Shown here: positions 34,830 to 43,605 of the stretch, one piece after another
Numbering within the stretch: position 1 is the stretch's first letter
Layout of the letters: every line of letters begins with the position of its first letter
Origin: an uncultured Dysosmobacter sp.
Lineage (GTDB): Bacteria; Bacillota; Clostridia; Oscillospirales; Oscillospiraceae
Direction: 5' to 3'
Assembly: GCF_947631165.1 (NCBI RefSeq)
Contig: NZ_CANRKH010000004.1
Coordinates: 1-64,000 of the forward strand
DNA length: 64,000 nt
Translations under genes and position numbers: made by a program
The notes under the pieces: model-generated
Databases searched by the model: none
Seen by the model: only the letters and a program-made list of their open reading frames with translations
Told to the model about the DNA's origin: nothing

Positions 34830-35515
34830 CATAGAGGATAAACGTAAGTATGCTAAGCCAGCGGCGGCAGGAAAAGTAAATCTTACGGCTTAGGTACGGG
34901 TTGGATTTCCCCACGAAGCACCTCTCGTTGCCGATGGAGGCGGTTCCCCGTTCGGCTCCGCAGTACCGTGTTGCCATCGGCACTACCCGATTGCCACTTA
35001 GTCCGCACTGCAATCCTTTTCCTGCCCGGTCAAGACAGCCTAGGTGATTTCCACCACAGTCCGTCCGCTTCTTTAGCCTCTTTTGCAGAACGGGTTTCAA
35101 AGGGCGATCGCAGTCAGTCGCTCTGGCCAGAGCTGCTCGCTGCGTTGATCCCTCATCCACCCGCCCCACGCAAGGCAGGCTACGTCTGCACACAGCGTTA
35201 CGGCCCTGCTGGACCGATGCACCGCATTGCAGGTTCACAATCTGCTTCGTACGCGGGCCGGAAATACCACAACGGGAGTACGTCCGCGCACAAGAGCAGG
35301 TCTCCACAGAAACAGGGTCGGGTCAAACATGCCATTGTTCATCGCCCTGAGTCCGCAAGCGCGCGCAGCGCGCTTCCCCCCAGCACCCACCCAAGACTGG
35401 GCGTATCAAGCAGGCACCAGAGGTTTCATCGATGTGCCCTTCAGAGGATTTTTAGGCCCTCCCTCGGAAACGGCAGATCTGACTAGAATACTGCGCCGCC
35501 GCTTAGCGTGATATA
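34830..35515 (-). ncRNA. ole: OLE RNA (ornate, large, extremophilic)
   Basis: About 690 nt without a supported ORF, GC-rich and full of stems, transcribed toward oapA. It has its own promoter (35525-35553). Near the 5' end GGCACATCGATGAAACCTC...GGTGCC forms a hairpin; near the 3' end CTAAGCC/GGCTTAG closes a stem (34852-34894). OLE RNAs of about 610 nt lie immediately upstream of oapA in the nusB/xse/ispA/dxs/recN cluster, exactly this setting. Ends are approximate. A search with the Rfam OLE model (RF01071) would settle it. Confidence 0.78.
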
Positions 35516-35524
35516 GTATAGCAC

Positions 35525-35553
35525 GAATATTCCGAATATACAATATTTTCTGT
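35525..35553 (-). promoter_or_regulatory. sigma-A promoter of the OLE RNA
   Basis: TTGTAT (35548-35553), 17-nt spacer, TATACT (35525-35530). The surrounding 60 bp are sharply AT-rich. Confidence 0.65.
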
Positions 35554-35597
35554 ATATACAAACTGTGAATTTTTTTGACTCGCTGGACGGCATCTGA

Positions 35598-35629
35598 AAA
35601 GAACAGCCGGGTCCCTTGGGACCCGACTG
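35598..35629 (-). terminator. Terminator of the surface-protein operon
   Basis: CAGTCGGGTCCC-AA-GGGACCCGGCTG, followed on the minus strand by TTCTTTTC; 31 nt after the stop codon. Confidence 0.85.
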
Positions 35630-35659
35630 CTTTTGTTGGAATGGGATCGACTGTACGGC

Positions 35660-38600
35660 TCACGCCTCCCCGCGCTTTTTCAGCAGGGCCAGAACAGCCA
35701 AGCCGCAGGCGGACAGCAGGAGGGCCGCCCACCAGACTATGGAGTTGTCGCCGGTGGCGGGAGGATAAGTGCCCTGCTGGGGAACGCCCGGCTGTGGAAG
35801 GTCCAGCGTGGGGTCGCCGGGCTCATCGGGCGTATCCGGAGTGTCCGGCGGAGGGGGCGGGGGATCGTCCGGGTCGTCGGAATCGTCCGGCGGCGGAGGG
35901 GGATCATCCGGGTCGTCGGGCGGAGGCTCCGGGGGATCGTCGGGATCATCGGGCTCATCTGGATCGTCATCCTTATAGTTCTTAAAAATCGCTTCCGCGA
36001 TATCGCCCGCAGGGATCGTCCCCGTATCTCCCTTTGCGGTCACATCATAGCCACCATTGCCGCTCTCTTTCACTGAGTAGCCAATATCCTTCGGCAGGCC
36101 GGTGGCTGTGGCGCTCTGACCGTGCTTCAGCTCAAAGACGGCTTCGCCCTTTTCAAAGGCCATATCGCCAAATTTGCCGCTGACGGACTTGTCGTCCAGC
36201 GTTACGGTGAAGGTGAACCGCTTGCTTCTGCTGGCCCCGCTGCCGGAGACGGTCTTGGAAACGGTCAGGCCGCCTGTTTGCGGATCATAGGTGTTGGTGA
36301 TCGTGATGGAGATCGTGTGATTTGCTTCATCCACTACGGCTTCGGAATATGTAGTTTGGAAATCTCCCGATATGGTTTCCTCCACTACTGTGTAGCTCGC
36401 AGCCGGGGCAGGCAGGCCGGTAAACTCTGCCGTCCAGCTGTTCTCTTCGTTCAAGACTACGGAATCCAGCCTCGTGTCCCCTGCCATCAAGTACACCGTG
36501 ATCGCGACCTGTCTGTTCTCCGGCGTGGTGCTCCAATCCTTTTTGACAGTGAGGGTATAAGTCTCATCTGGCCTGCCGATGATGAGGTTTCCGTTGGTGC
36601 CTATACCGCCGCCCCGGGAGGCACTGTTGCCGGTGATAGTCAGCTTCGCGGCGGCCTGGGCCGCAGCTTCCGCTTCATCGGTCACAACATTTTTCAGGGC
36701 AGTAAAGCCGGTCATATTCTCCGTGTTTGTGCAAAGCTCCTTGTAATTGTCTCCATGGCGGGATGTTGTGCCGTCCGGTGCGCCCAGGCCGAGCCCTGCG
36801 GTGTGGTCAGCTCCGGGCTCCAGCCAAGTGATGCCGCCGTCTTTATAATAGTGATTGAGTCCGCCGCCCAGCATCCTTTGATACAGGGTCATGGTCGAAG
36901 CAGTCCCTAAAGAAGCTACAAATGCGATATCATCTCCGGCCTGACTCGGCGTTTTGGCTCCACCTGCTCCTTGCGCGTCATTGTCATAAACGGCTCCGCC
37001 GTCCGTCACATAAACCTTGATATCCCCGGTCCGACAGGCCCAGATGCCGCCGCCGAGCGCAGAAGCCGTGTTTCCTGTGACAAGTGTATTCTCCAGGTAA
37101 AGTGTTATGCCCTTCTGCACGTAAATACCGCCGCCAAATCCATAAGGATCTCTGACGCTGTTTTGAGAGATTTCACCCGCCGTTATTTGATAGCTGCCCG
37201 CAGGTGTGTCCTCCTGACCCATGTAAATACCGCCGCCCAAATATGGAGCGATGTTCCCGGTGATCGTTCCGCCTGACATGGAAAACGTTTGGATTTTTTG
37301 CAAAAACACACCGCCGCCGTTCGCCATATTGCCGGTGGCCGTACAGCGGGAGATTTCTCCGTCCTGCAATGCAAACGTCTTGCCTTCACGGAAAAACACG
37401 CCGCCGCCCTGAAGAGCTGTGCAGTCCGTGATTACTCCGCCGTTCATTGTTAGTTCGGCCTCGGAACCATTCACGAAAACGCCGCCGCCATGTGTTGCAG
37501 CTGTGCAGTTATTAATGGCTCCCTCTTCTTCAATATTCAGCTTGCCCGAGCCAACTACGCCGCCGCCAAATTGAGCCTCGCAATGGCTGATGGTTCCCTT
37601 GAGGGTCACAGTGGCGTCCTCCGCGTAAATACCGCCGCCATTGTTGTCAGGCGCTTTGCATCTGGTGATCTCGCCGCCGTTCATGGTAAAGGTCGCATCG
37701 GCTCCTTTCACCCAAACACCGCCGCCGTTGGAGACCGTAGTTCCTCCTTCCACACGTCCGCAATCGGAGATTGTGCCGTCATTCATGGTAAAGCGATTAT
37801 GATCCTCCATATAAACGCCGCCACCGCCAAATTTGGCGGTGCATCCAGTGATGGTGCCGCCGTTCATAGTAAAGGAGTTCTCACCATTTCTCATGTAAAC
37901 GCCGCCGCCAACATTGGATGTGCAGGCTGAAATGGTACCGCCGTTCATTACAAATGCAGCACTGGACATCAGGGCGACGCCGCCGCCATTATAAATGGCC
38001 TCACATTTCGTAATTGAGCCGCCGTTCATGACAAAGCGGGAATTTGTTCCGCTCAGGTAGACGCCGCCGCCTTGTCCTCTTTGGCCGTCTTGATTATCAA
38101 CCTTGCCGCCTGTGATTTCACCATCGTTCATGATAAAAGTGGAACTATCCACCCAAACATTCCGCGCCTTAGAATCAACGTTAGAATCAACGTTAGAATC
38201 AACGTTGATTGTGCCGCCGTTCATGGTGAATTCGCCTCCGTATGTGAGGCAAACAACGCCGTGCGTCATATTGGCAGCGCTGCTCTTCAATTCGCCGCTG
38301 TTTAACACAAAGGAGCTGCCGTCGTTGCTGCAATTGACCAGACAGCGCACACTTTCTGCGCTTTCCGCAATGAGAGTCAGGGTATTCACATCGTCCCCTA
38401 ACGTTCCAATGGTCAACGACCCGCCGCCATAAATATTAAAACCGATCCTCTTCCCATCCACAGAAGAAAAGGTGATGGTATGCGTTCCATTGGATGTTAA
38501 AATGATTTCCTTATTTGTGACAATTTCTCTGGTTAAGCGCAAGTCGGCATTGATCTGAATCGTAGTAGGTGCATCCGGCGAAGCATTCTTAATCGCTGCT

Positions 38601-39013
38601 GCCAATCCATCAGCGGTATCAACTTCGATTACATTGCTTGCATCCAATGATGCCCCATTTTCCGGTTCTTCCTCTGGTTCCAGGACGCACTCGCCCTCGT
38701 GGCCGTCCGGCAGGGTGCAGCCGGCAGTCTTTGTGCAGAGCGCTTCCCCCGGCGCAGGGTCTGCGATCATTTCCTCATTCCTGGTATCTGCCGGGTCCAG
38801 GACGCACTCGCCCTCATGCCCAGCGGGCAGCGTACAGCCCTCTGTCAATGTGCAGGTCTCCGGAGACGTTTCACCTTCCGGCTCCTGCACGATATTCTCC
38901 GCAGGCGCGGTTATTTCTTGCTCATTGTCCGCGTCCTCTGCCGCCAAGGCCTTCACTGGCAAACCAGCCAGCAGGCAAAGCGCCAGCAAACTTGCGAATA
39001 TCCGTCTTTTCAT
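35660..39013 (-). CDS. Large wall-anchored surface protein (adhesin-like) with beta-helix and Cna-B domains
   Basis: 1117 aa. Signal peptide (MKRRIFASLLALCLLAGLPVKALA); two GCTLPxGHEGECVL repeats (about residues 60-110); a long right-handed beta-helix region with recurring (F/L)xMNGGxIxxCxAxxxGGGVY units (about residues 230-750); two Cna-B-type domains (YTLTVKKDWSTTPENRQV and GGLTVSKTVSGSGASRSKRF); an Asp/Pro-rich wall spacer (DDPDEPDDPDDPPEPPP...); and a sorting signal of PPATGDNS, hydrophobic span and KKRGEA. GGAGGGG fixes the start. It is the last gene of an island and probably under an invertible promoter. Confidence 0.93.
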   Translation of the reverse strand: MKRRIFASLLALCLLAGLPVKALAAEDADNEQEITAPAENIVQEPEGETSPETCTLTEGCTLPAGHEGECVLDPADTRNEEMIADPAPGEALCTKTAGCTLPDGHEGECVLEPEEEPENGASLDASNVIEVDTADGLAAAIKNASPDAPTTIQINADLRLTREIVTNKEIILTSNGTHTITFSSVDGKRIGFNIYGGGSLTIGTLGDDVNTLTLIAESAESVRCLVNCSNDGSSFVLNSGELKSSAANMTHGVVCLTYGGEFTMNGGTINVDSNVDSNVDSKARNVWVDSSTFIMNDGEITGGKVDNQDGQRGQGGGVYLSGTNSRFVMNGGSITKCEAIYNGGGVALMSSAAFVMNGGTISACTSNVGGGVYMRNGENSFTMNGGTITGCTAKFGGGGVYMEDHNRFTMNDGTISDCGRVEGGTTVSNGGGVWVKGADATFTMNGGEITRCKAPDNNGGGIYAEDATVTLKGTISHCEAQFGGGVVGSGKLNIEEEGAINNCTAATHGGGVFVNGSEAELTMNGGVITDCTALQGGGVFFREGKTFALQDGEISRCTATGNMANGGGVFLQKIQTFSMSGGTITGNIAPYLGGGIYMGQEDTPAGSYQITAGEISQNSVRDPYGFGGGIYVQKGITLYLENTLVTGNTASALGGGIWACRTGDIKVYVTDGGAVYDNDAQGAGGAKTPSQAGDDIAFVASLGTASTMTLYQRMLGGGLNHYYKDGGITWLEPGADHTAGLGLGAPDGTTSRHGDNYKELCTNTENMTGFTALKNVVTDEAEAAAQAAAKLTITGNSASRGGGIGTNGNLIIGRPDETYTLTVKKDWSTTPENRQVAITVYLMAGDTRLDSVVLNEENSWTAEFTGLPAPAASYTVVEETISGDFQTTYSEAVVDEANHTISITITNTYDPQTGGLTVSKTVSGSGASRSKRFTFTVTLDDKSVSGKFGDMAFEKGEAVFELKHGQSATATGLPKDIGYSVKESGNGGYDVTAKGDTGTIPAGDIAEAIFKNYKDDDPDEPDDPDDPPEPPPDDPDDPPPPPDDSDDPDDPPPPPPDTPDTPDEPGDPTLDLPQPGVPQQGTYPPATGDNSIVWWAALLLSACGLAVLALLKKRGEA
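38169..38204. repeat. In-frame 12-bp tandem repeat, three copies
   Basis: TTAGAATCAACG three times, encoding (NVDS)3 in the beta-helix region of the surface protein. Slippage would change length by four residues without loss of frame. Confidence 0.85.
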
Positions 39014-39130
39014 GTATTTCCCCTCCGATTTTCTCTCCATGTTTTGGGGCACGGGCCCCTGAAATTTCTATGCGTTCCGCTGTCAAGTAATGCCGTGCCG
39101 AGCGGCGGAGTCTGTCCTCTCCAGGGTGGG

Positions 39131-39691
39131 CTATCCATCGCCTTTTGCCTCCACAACTTCCAGGATCATGCGGGTCAGCTCCAAGGCACTGCGAAAGCTG
39201 GCGCGCCCTCCCTCCACAAACTCAAGGATTCCCTGCATGGAGGCGTTCTGCCGCGCGTACACCCGCAGCTGGAAAGTGGCCAGCTTTCCCCGTATCGTTT
39301 GCAGATGCTGGGGCTTCAGAGCGGGCATGTGCCGGTCCGGAAAAGCGGCTTTGGACGTCTCTTCCTGATCTGACTCCAATAATGTCCGAGGCCGGTTCCA
39401 CCGCTGCGCAAGGCCGGTCTCATCCAGAATAGACTCGACCTGAAACAGCATTTGATCCAGGCTGTGGAAAATCCGGGCATAGGAATAACAGTAAGTGTAT
39501 AAACGGCCCGCAGCCAGTCTGTTCTGAAAGCTGTCCACACAGATGAGCATCGTATGGCAGTAATCCGGCCATAGTCCGCCGCCCCTGGCGTTGTTTGCCG
39601 CGTTTGTGGGGAGGCTATGATCCGCTGCTTCGATCGTATTTTTGATCTGTACCACCTCCTTATAAAAAAGTGTACATTTATGAAATTTCAT
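39131..39691 (-). CDS. Hypothetical protein upstream of the surface-protein gene, start uncertain
   Basis: 186 aa from the ATG at 39691. A largely helical C-terminal half contains LYTYCYSYARIFHSLDQMLFQVESIL and GILEFVEGGRASFRSALELTRMILEVVEA. No family recognised. The start is unclear: a perfect AAGGAGG (39655-39661) is followed at 8 nt by ATC (39644-39646, giving IKNTIEAADHS), with no ATG/GTG/TTG at that distance, and the ATG used here lies inside the invertible segment. It is 117 nt upstream of the surface protein and probably co-transcribed. Confidence 0.6.
   Translation of the reverse strand: MKFHKCTLFYKEVVQIKNTIEAADHSLPTNAANNARGGGLWPDYCHTMLICVDSFQNRLAAGRLYTYCYSYARIFHSLDQMLFQVESILDETGLAQRWNRPRTLLESDQEETSKAAFPDRHMPALKPQHLQTIRGKLATFQLRVYARQNASMQGILEFVEGGRASFRSALELTRMILEVVEAKGDG
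39660..39685. repeat. Left recombination site of the invertible segment
   Basis: AAAAGT-GT-ACATTT core (39666-39679) with the asymmetric dinucleotide GT at 39672-39673. The 11-nt AAAAAGTGTAC is repeated exactly in inverted orientation at 39785-39795; extended arms agree over about 23-24 nt. Confidence 0.75.
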
Positions 39692-39788
39692 GTTTGCTAT
39701 ACATAATGGAAAAAAGGTGTTGAAAGAATGGAAAATTTTGTGTATAATACAAGTGAATCTTGCTAAAAATAAAAATTTGTAAAAGTAC
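39672..39788. other. Candidate invertible promoter segment (phase switch)
   Basis: 117 bp bounded by inverted crossover-like sites and containing one strong promoter. As sequenced the promoter points right, away from the surface-protein operon and against the recombinase gene (OFF). Inversion would move the -10 box to about 39712-39717 on the minus strand, putting a transcript start about 45 nt upstream of the AAGGAGG site of the operon (ON). The only adjacent recombinase gene begins 26 bp beyond the right site. Confidence 0.75.
39720..39748 (+). promoter_or_regulatory. Promoter inside the invertible segment
   Basis: TTGAAA (39720-39725), exactly 17-nt spacer, TATAAT (39743-39748). It faces the 3' end of the convergent recombinase gene and has no plus-strand gene to serve in this orientation. 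Confidence 0.85.
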
Positions 39789-39799
39789 ACTTTTTCGAA
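39776..39799. repeat. Right recombination site of the invertible segment
   Basis: AAAAGT-AC-ACTTTT, a perfect 6-bp-armed palindrome around the dinucleotide AC (39787-39788), extendable to 11-bp arms with 9 matches (TTTGTAAAAGT / ACTTTTTCGAA). Two-base asymmetric centres are the hallmark of small serine recombinase sites. Confidence 0.75.
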
Positions 39800-39813
39800 C
39801 CGCAGGGCTACTG

Positions 39814-40479
<666 letters not shown>

Positions 40480-40611
40480 CTATACCAGCGGCAGCGCGGA
40501 GGCTTTTCTTTTCCTGCCAAGTTCCCTCCGTGACAAAGAGCGGTTATCTGCCAGCAGCTCAAGATCCCCTGAAAAAACATGTTGTCCTTTGTTCATCGTG
40601 GGTATATATAG

Positions 40612-40645
40612 AAAAAGACCAGTTCGATCTGAACTGGTCTTTTTT
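40612..40645 (-). terminator. Terminator of the asp23-nusB-xseAB-ispA operon
   Basis: AAAAAGACCAGTTC / GAACTGGTCTTTTT with a 5-nt loop and T6; it closes the operon 40 nt after the ispA stop and so separates it from the island. Confidence 0.92.
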
Positions 40646-40684
40646 CGTGATCTGCTTTATTGAGGGAATGATCGCATATCTTTA

Positions 40685-41587
40685 TTAATTGTTTCGCTCT
40701 GCCAGACTGTCCGCCAGGGCAGCGAGAAATTCCGTGCCGCCGCGCCACTTCCCCTTCTCCAGCGCAGCTTTGGCCTTAGCCGTGTAGTCCAGCACCCGGC
40801 GGCCGCACTCCTCCAGGCCCAGCAGCGTCACATAGGTGGATTTCTCATTAGAGGCGTCGGAACCGATGGGCTTGCCAAATTCCTCGGCGCTGCCGATCAC
40901 GTCCAGCATGTCGTCCCGGATCTGAAAGGCCAGGCCCAGATTTGTGGCATAATCCCGGGCGGCGTCCATGCAGCTGCCGTCCACCGACCGGCGGCCTAGG
41001 GACGCGGCGACCCCCATCATGCAGGCCGCCCGCAGCAAGGCCCCGGTCTTTTTATCGTTAATGGCCGTCAGCTCTTCGGCGGTGTGGATCACCTTACCGT
41101 CGCCAATGGTGTCGTAATACTGTCCGCCGCACATGCCCGCTTCGCCAGCGGCCTTTGCCAGGAGCAGCGCCGCCGTCGCACGGGAAGCTCCGCCGCCGTG
41201 CCGCCACTTCCCTTCCGCGGAGAGCACCGTCTCGAAGGCCGCCGCCTGTAATGCGTCCCCTGCCAAGGTCGCTACACACTCGCCGAATACCTTGTGATTG
41301 GTGGGCTTGCCCCGGCGCAGGTCATCGTTGTCCATGCAGGGCAGGTCATCATGGATCAGGGAATAGGTGTGGAGCATCTCCACGCCGCAGCCAAAATCCA
41401 GCGCCTCCTCCATGGTCCCGCCTGCCGCCTCGCAGAACTTCATGCAGAGAATAGGACGGATGCGCTTGCCTCCGGCCAGCAGGCTGTACCGCATGGCGCT
41501 TTGCAGATCATCTCCGGGGAAATATTCTGCCAGCCGCGCCTCCACCATCCGGCGGGCCGATTCCATCTGCTGTGCAAACAGTTCCAT
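40685..41587 (-). CDS. ispA: Polyprenyl (farnesyl/geranyl) diphosphate synthase
   Basis: 300 aa. LLAGGKRIRPILCM, first Asp-rich motif LIHDDLPCMDNDDLRRGKPT and second motif GLAFQIRDDMLDVIG. Builds C10-C15 prenyl diphosphates from MEP-pathway products. AGGAGG before the ATG; starts 1 nt after the xseB stop. Confidence 0.95.
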   Translation of the reverse strand: MELFAQQMESARRMVEARLAEYFPGDDLQSAMRYSLLAGGKRIRPILCMKFCEAAGGTMEEALDFGCGVEMLHTYSLIHDDLPCMDNDDLRRGKPTNHKVFGECVATLAGDALQAAAFETVLSAEGKWRHGGGASRATAALLLAKAAGEAGMCGGQYYDTIGDGKVIHTAEELTAINDKKTGALLRAACMMGVAASLGRRSVDGSCMDAARDYATNLGLAFQIRDDMLDVIGSAEEFGKPIGSDASNEKSTYVTLLGLEECGRRVLDYTAKAKAALEKGKWRGGTEFLAALADSLAERNN

Positions 41588-41588
41588 G

Positions 41589-41825
41589 TCAATCCTCCTG
41601 TGCCTCGAAGGGCAGCTCCACTGGCGCGCCGTCGGCACCCTTCATCAGCTTCACCACCTGCTGCTCCGCCTGGTCCAGCTGCTTCTGGCAGGCGGCGATC
41701 AGCTTCGTTCCCTCTTCGAACAGCGCCAGGGAGTCCGCCAATTGGGCGTCGCCCTTTTCCAGGGCCGCCACGATCTCCTCCAGCCGGGCAAGCTGCTGCT
41801 CAAACGTCAACTTTTTCGCGCTCAT
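41589..41825 (-). CDS. xseB: Exodeoxyribonuclease VII small subunit
   Basis: 78 aa, usual size. LTFEQQLARLEEIVAALEKGDAQLADSLALFEEGTKLIAACQKQLDQAEQQV is the two-helix family pattern. Start overlaps the xseA stop (ATGA). Confidence 0.96.
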   Translation of the reverse strand: MSAKKLTFEQQLARLEEIVAALEKGDAQLADSLALFEEGTKLIAACQKQLDQAEQQVVKLMKGADGAPVELPFEAQED

Positions 41826-43039
41826 GTTTTCTTCTCCTTTCCAAACGGCTCGTCCACTGTGCAGGTAAAGCCGCCCTCCCCCAGCGTCACGGACACCCGT
41901 TCTCCGGCTGTCACTTCCCGATAGCTTTTCAAAATCTGCCCATCGCCGTTTTGAGCCATAGCGTAGCCCCGCCCCAGCACTTTCAAAGGGCTCATAGCGT
42001 CCAGGGCCGCCGCCAAGGCGGAAAACTGCTGCCGCTTCCGGGCCGTCTGGGCCGCCGACAGATCAGAGAGCCGCTGCTGGACATGGACCAGTTCCATCCG
42101 CTTGTCCTGCACATAGGCCAGGTGATCGGTCATCACACGCTTTTGTGCCAAAGCCTCCAGCCGCTGGCGCATGGCCTCCAGCCGGGCCGTCTCGCTCTGC
42201 TCCATCCGCTCTCCCGTGCCATGGAGCCACCGCCGCAGCTCTACCTGATCCGGCACGGCGATCTCCGCAGCGTTGGAGGGGGTGCTGGCCCGAGCGTCCG
42301 CCACGAAATCAGAGATGGTCACATCCGGCTCATGGCCCACGGCGGAGATAACGGGCGTTTCACAATCATAGATGGCTCGGGCGACCCGCTCGTCGTTGAA
42401 GGCCCACAGGTCTTCCATGGAGCCGCCGCCCCGGCCGGTGATGATGACGTCGCCGATCTTCCACCGGTCGGCGTACCGGATGGCTCCGGCGATCTCCGGC
42501 GGAGCCTCCGCGCCCTGGACCCGCACCGGCAGCAGAAGCACCTTAGCGATGGGATACCGCCGGCGCAGGATGCGGATCATGTCGTGGACCGCCGCCCCCG
42601 CTGAGGAGGTAACAATGGCGATCCGCTCCGGATAAGCGGGCAGGGGCTTCTTGTGGTCCGGGTCGAACAGGCCCTCGGCATACAGTTTGGCCTTCAGCTG
42701 TTCAAAAGCCGCCGCTAGGTCTCCGACCCCCTCCGGCGTCAGCGTATCACAGTAGAGCTGGTAAGCACCGTCCCGTGGAAACACGGAGACCCGGCCCGTG
42801 ACCAGCACCTTCATACCGTTCTCCGGCCGGAACCGCAGCCGCATAGCAGAGCCTTTGAACATGACGCAGCGCAAAGCCCCTTCCGGGTCCTTCAGGGTGA
42901 AATAGTGATGGCCAGAGGGGTATATCTTATAGTTGGACAGCTCGCCCCGAACACAGATGTTCCGCAGCATCGGCTCGTTGTCCAGCAGCAGCTTCACCAG
43001 CTGGTTCACCTCGGCCACGGTGAAAATATGCTTTTCCAC
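41822..43039 (-). CDS. xseA: Exodeoxyribonuclease VII large subunit
   Basis: 405 aa from GTG (VEKHIFTVAEVNQLVKLLL), with AGGAGG 6 nt upstream. OB domain (NICVRGELSNYKIYPSGHHYFTLKD), catalytic domain with RIAIVTSSAGAAVHDMI and DVIITGRGGGSMEDLWAFNDE, then VISAVGHEPDVTISDFVADARASTPSNAAE, and a C-terminal coiled coil. Degrades single-stranded DNA with XseB. Confidence 0.96.
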   Translation of the reverse strand: MEKHIFTVAEVNQLVKLLLDNEPMLRNICVRGELSNYKIYPSGHHYFTLKDPEGALRCVMFKGSAMRLRFRPENGMKVLVTGRVSVFPRDGAYQLYCDTLTPEGVGDLAAAFEQLKAKLYAEGLFDPDHKKPLPAYPERIAIVTSSAGAAVHDMIRILRRRYPIAKVLLLPVRVQGAEAPPEIAGAIRYADRWKIGDVIITGRGGGSMEDLWAFNDERVARAIYDCETPVISAVGHEPDVTISDFVADARASTPSNAAEIAVPDQVELRRWLHGTGERMEQSETARLEAMRQRLEALAQKRVMTDHLAYVQDKRMELVHVQQRLSDLSAAQTARKRQQFSALAAALDAMSPLKVLGRGYAMAQNGDGQILKSYREVTAGERVSVTLGEGGFTCTVDEPFGKEKKT

Positions 43040-43120
43040 AGAGGTCCTCCTAACACGCAAGTACAAAGACAGAGCCGGACAGGGAGCGGCTCCGCCGCCC
43101 TGTCCCGCTCTGTTGGCTCT

Positions 43121-43570
43121 TTATTCCCCGATCTCCTGCCGCACGAAGCTGCCAAGGATGCCGTTGATAAACTTCACCGTTTCCGGCGTCTCGTATTTCT
43201 TGGCGATCTCCACCGCCTCGTTGATGGCGGCACCGTCGGGGATGTCCGGCATATACAGCACTTCGTACATGCACACCCGCATAATAGCAGAGGCCACCAG
43301 CGGGATCCGGGCAAAGCTCCAGCCTTTGGCATATTTGGCAATGTATCCGTCCAGCTCCGCCGCGTGCTCGGCCACGCCCCGCACCAGCCGGCGGATGTAG
43401 TCCGCCTGCTTGGCGTTGGGGGCCTCCTGATAAATGGAGTCCTCCTCCGCTAAAGCGGCAAAGCTGTCAGCCGTCAGGCGCTCATCCAGCAGAGCGTCGA
43501 CGGTTTTGTCGGTAAAGCTCAACTCATAGGAGAGATGGATGGCGATCTCCCGCGCGGTGTTCCGTACCAT
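43121..43570 (-). CDS. nusB: Transcription antitermination factor NusB
   Basis: 149 aa, all-helical; TAREIAIHLSYELSF, WSFARIPLVASAIMRVCMYEVLYMPDIPDGAAINEAVEIAKKYETPETVKFINGILGSFV is the NusB C-terminal signature. Acts with NusE/S10 in rRNA antitermination. AAAGGA upstream. Confidence 0.95.
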   Translation of the reverse strand: MVRNTAREIAIHLSYELSFTDKTVDALLDERLTADSFAALAEEDSIYQEAPNAKQADYIRRLVRGVAEHAAELDGYIAKYAKGWSFARIPLVASAIMRVCMYEVLYMPDIPDGAAINEAVEIAKKYETPETVKFINGILGSFVRQEIGE

Positions 43571-43605
43571 AATGCAATTCGTCCTTTTCTCTCTCGTTCA
43601 CTGGA

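Noticed and set aside
34258-35307. Longer version of OapA extending upstream through the non-coding region
   Set aside because: The extension has no SD or plausible N-terminus and covers the structured RNA; the TTG with GGAGG at 34818 explains the protein.
34830-35515. Possible RNase P RNA, tmRNA or 6S RNA
   Set aside because: Length and neighbours do not fit; no RNase P P4 motif or tmRNA tag frame was seen, and the oapA/dxs setting fits OLE RNA better.
36500-38450. Regularly spaced CCGCCGTTCAT-like units, first suspected to be a CRISPR or tandem-repeat array
   Set aside because: They encode the MNGG unit of the beta-helix in frame, vary in spacing and sequence, and lie inside one long coding frame.
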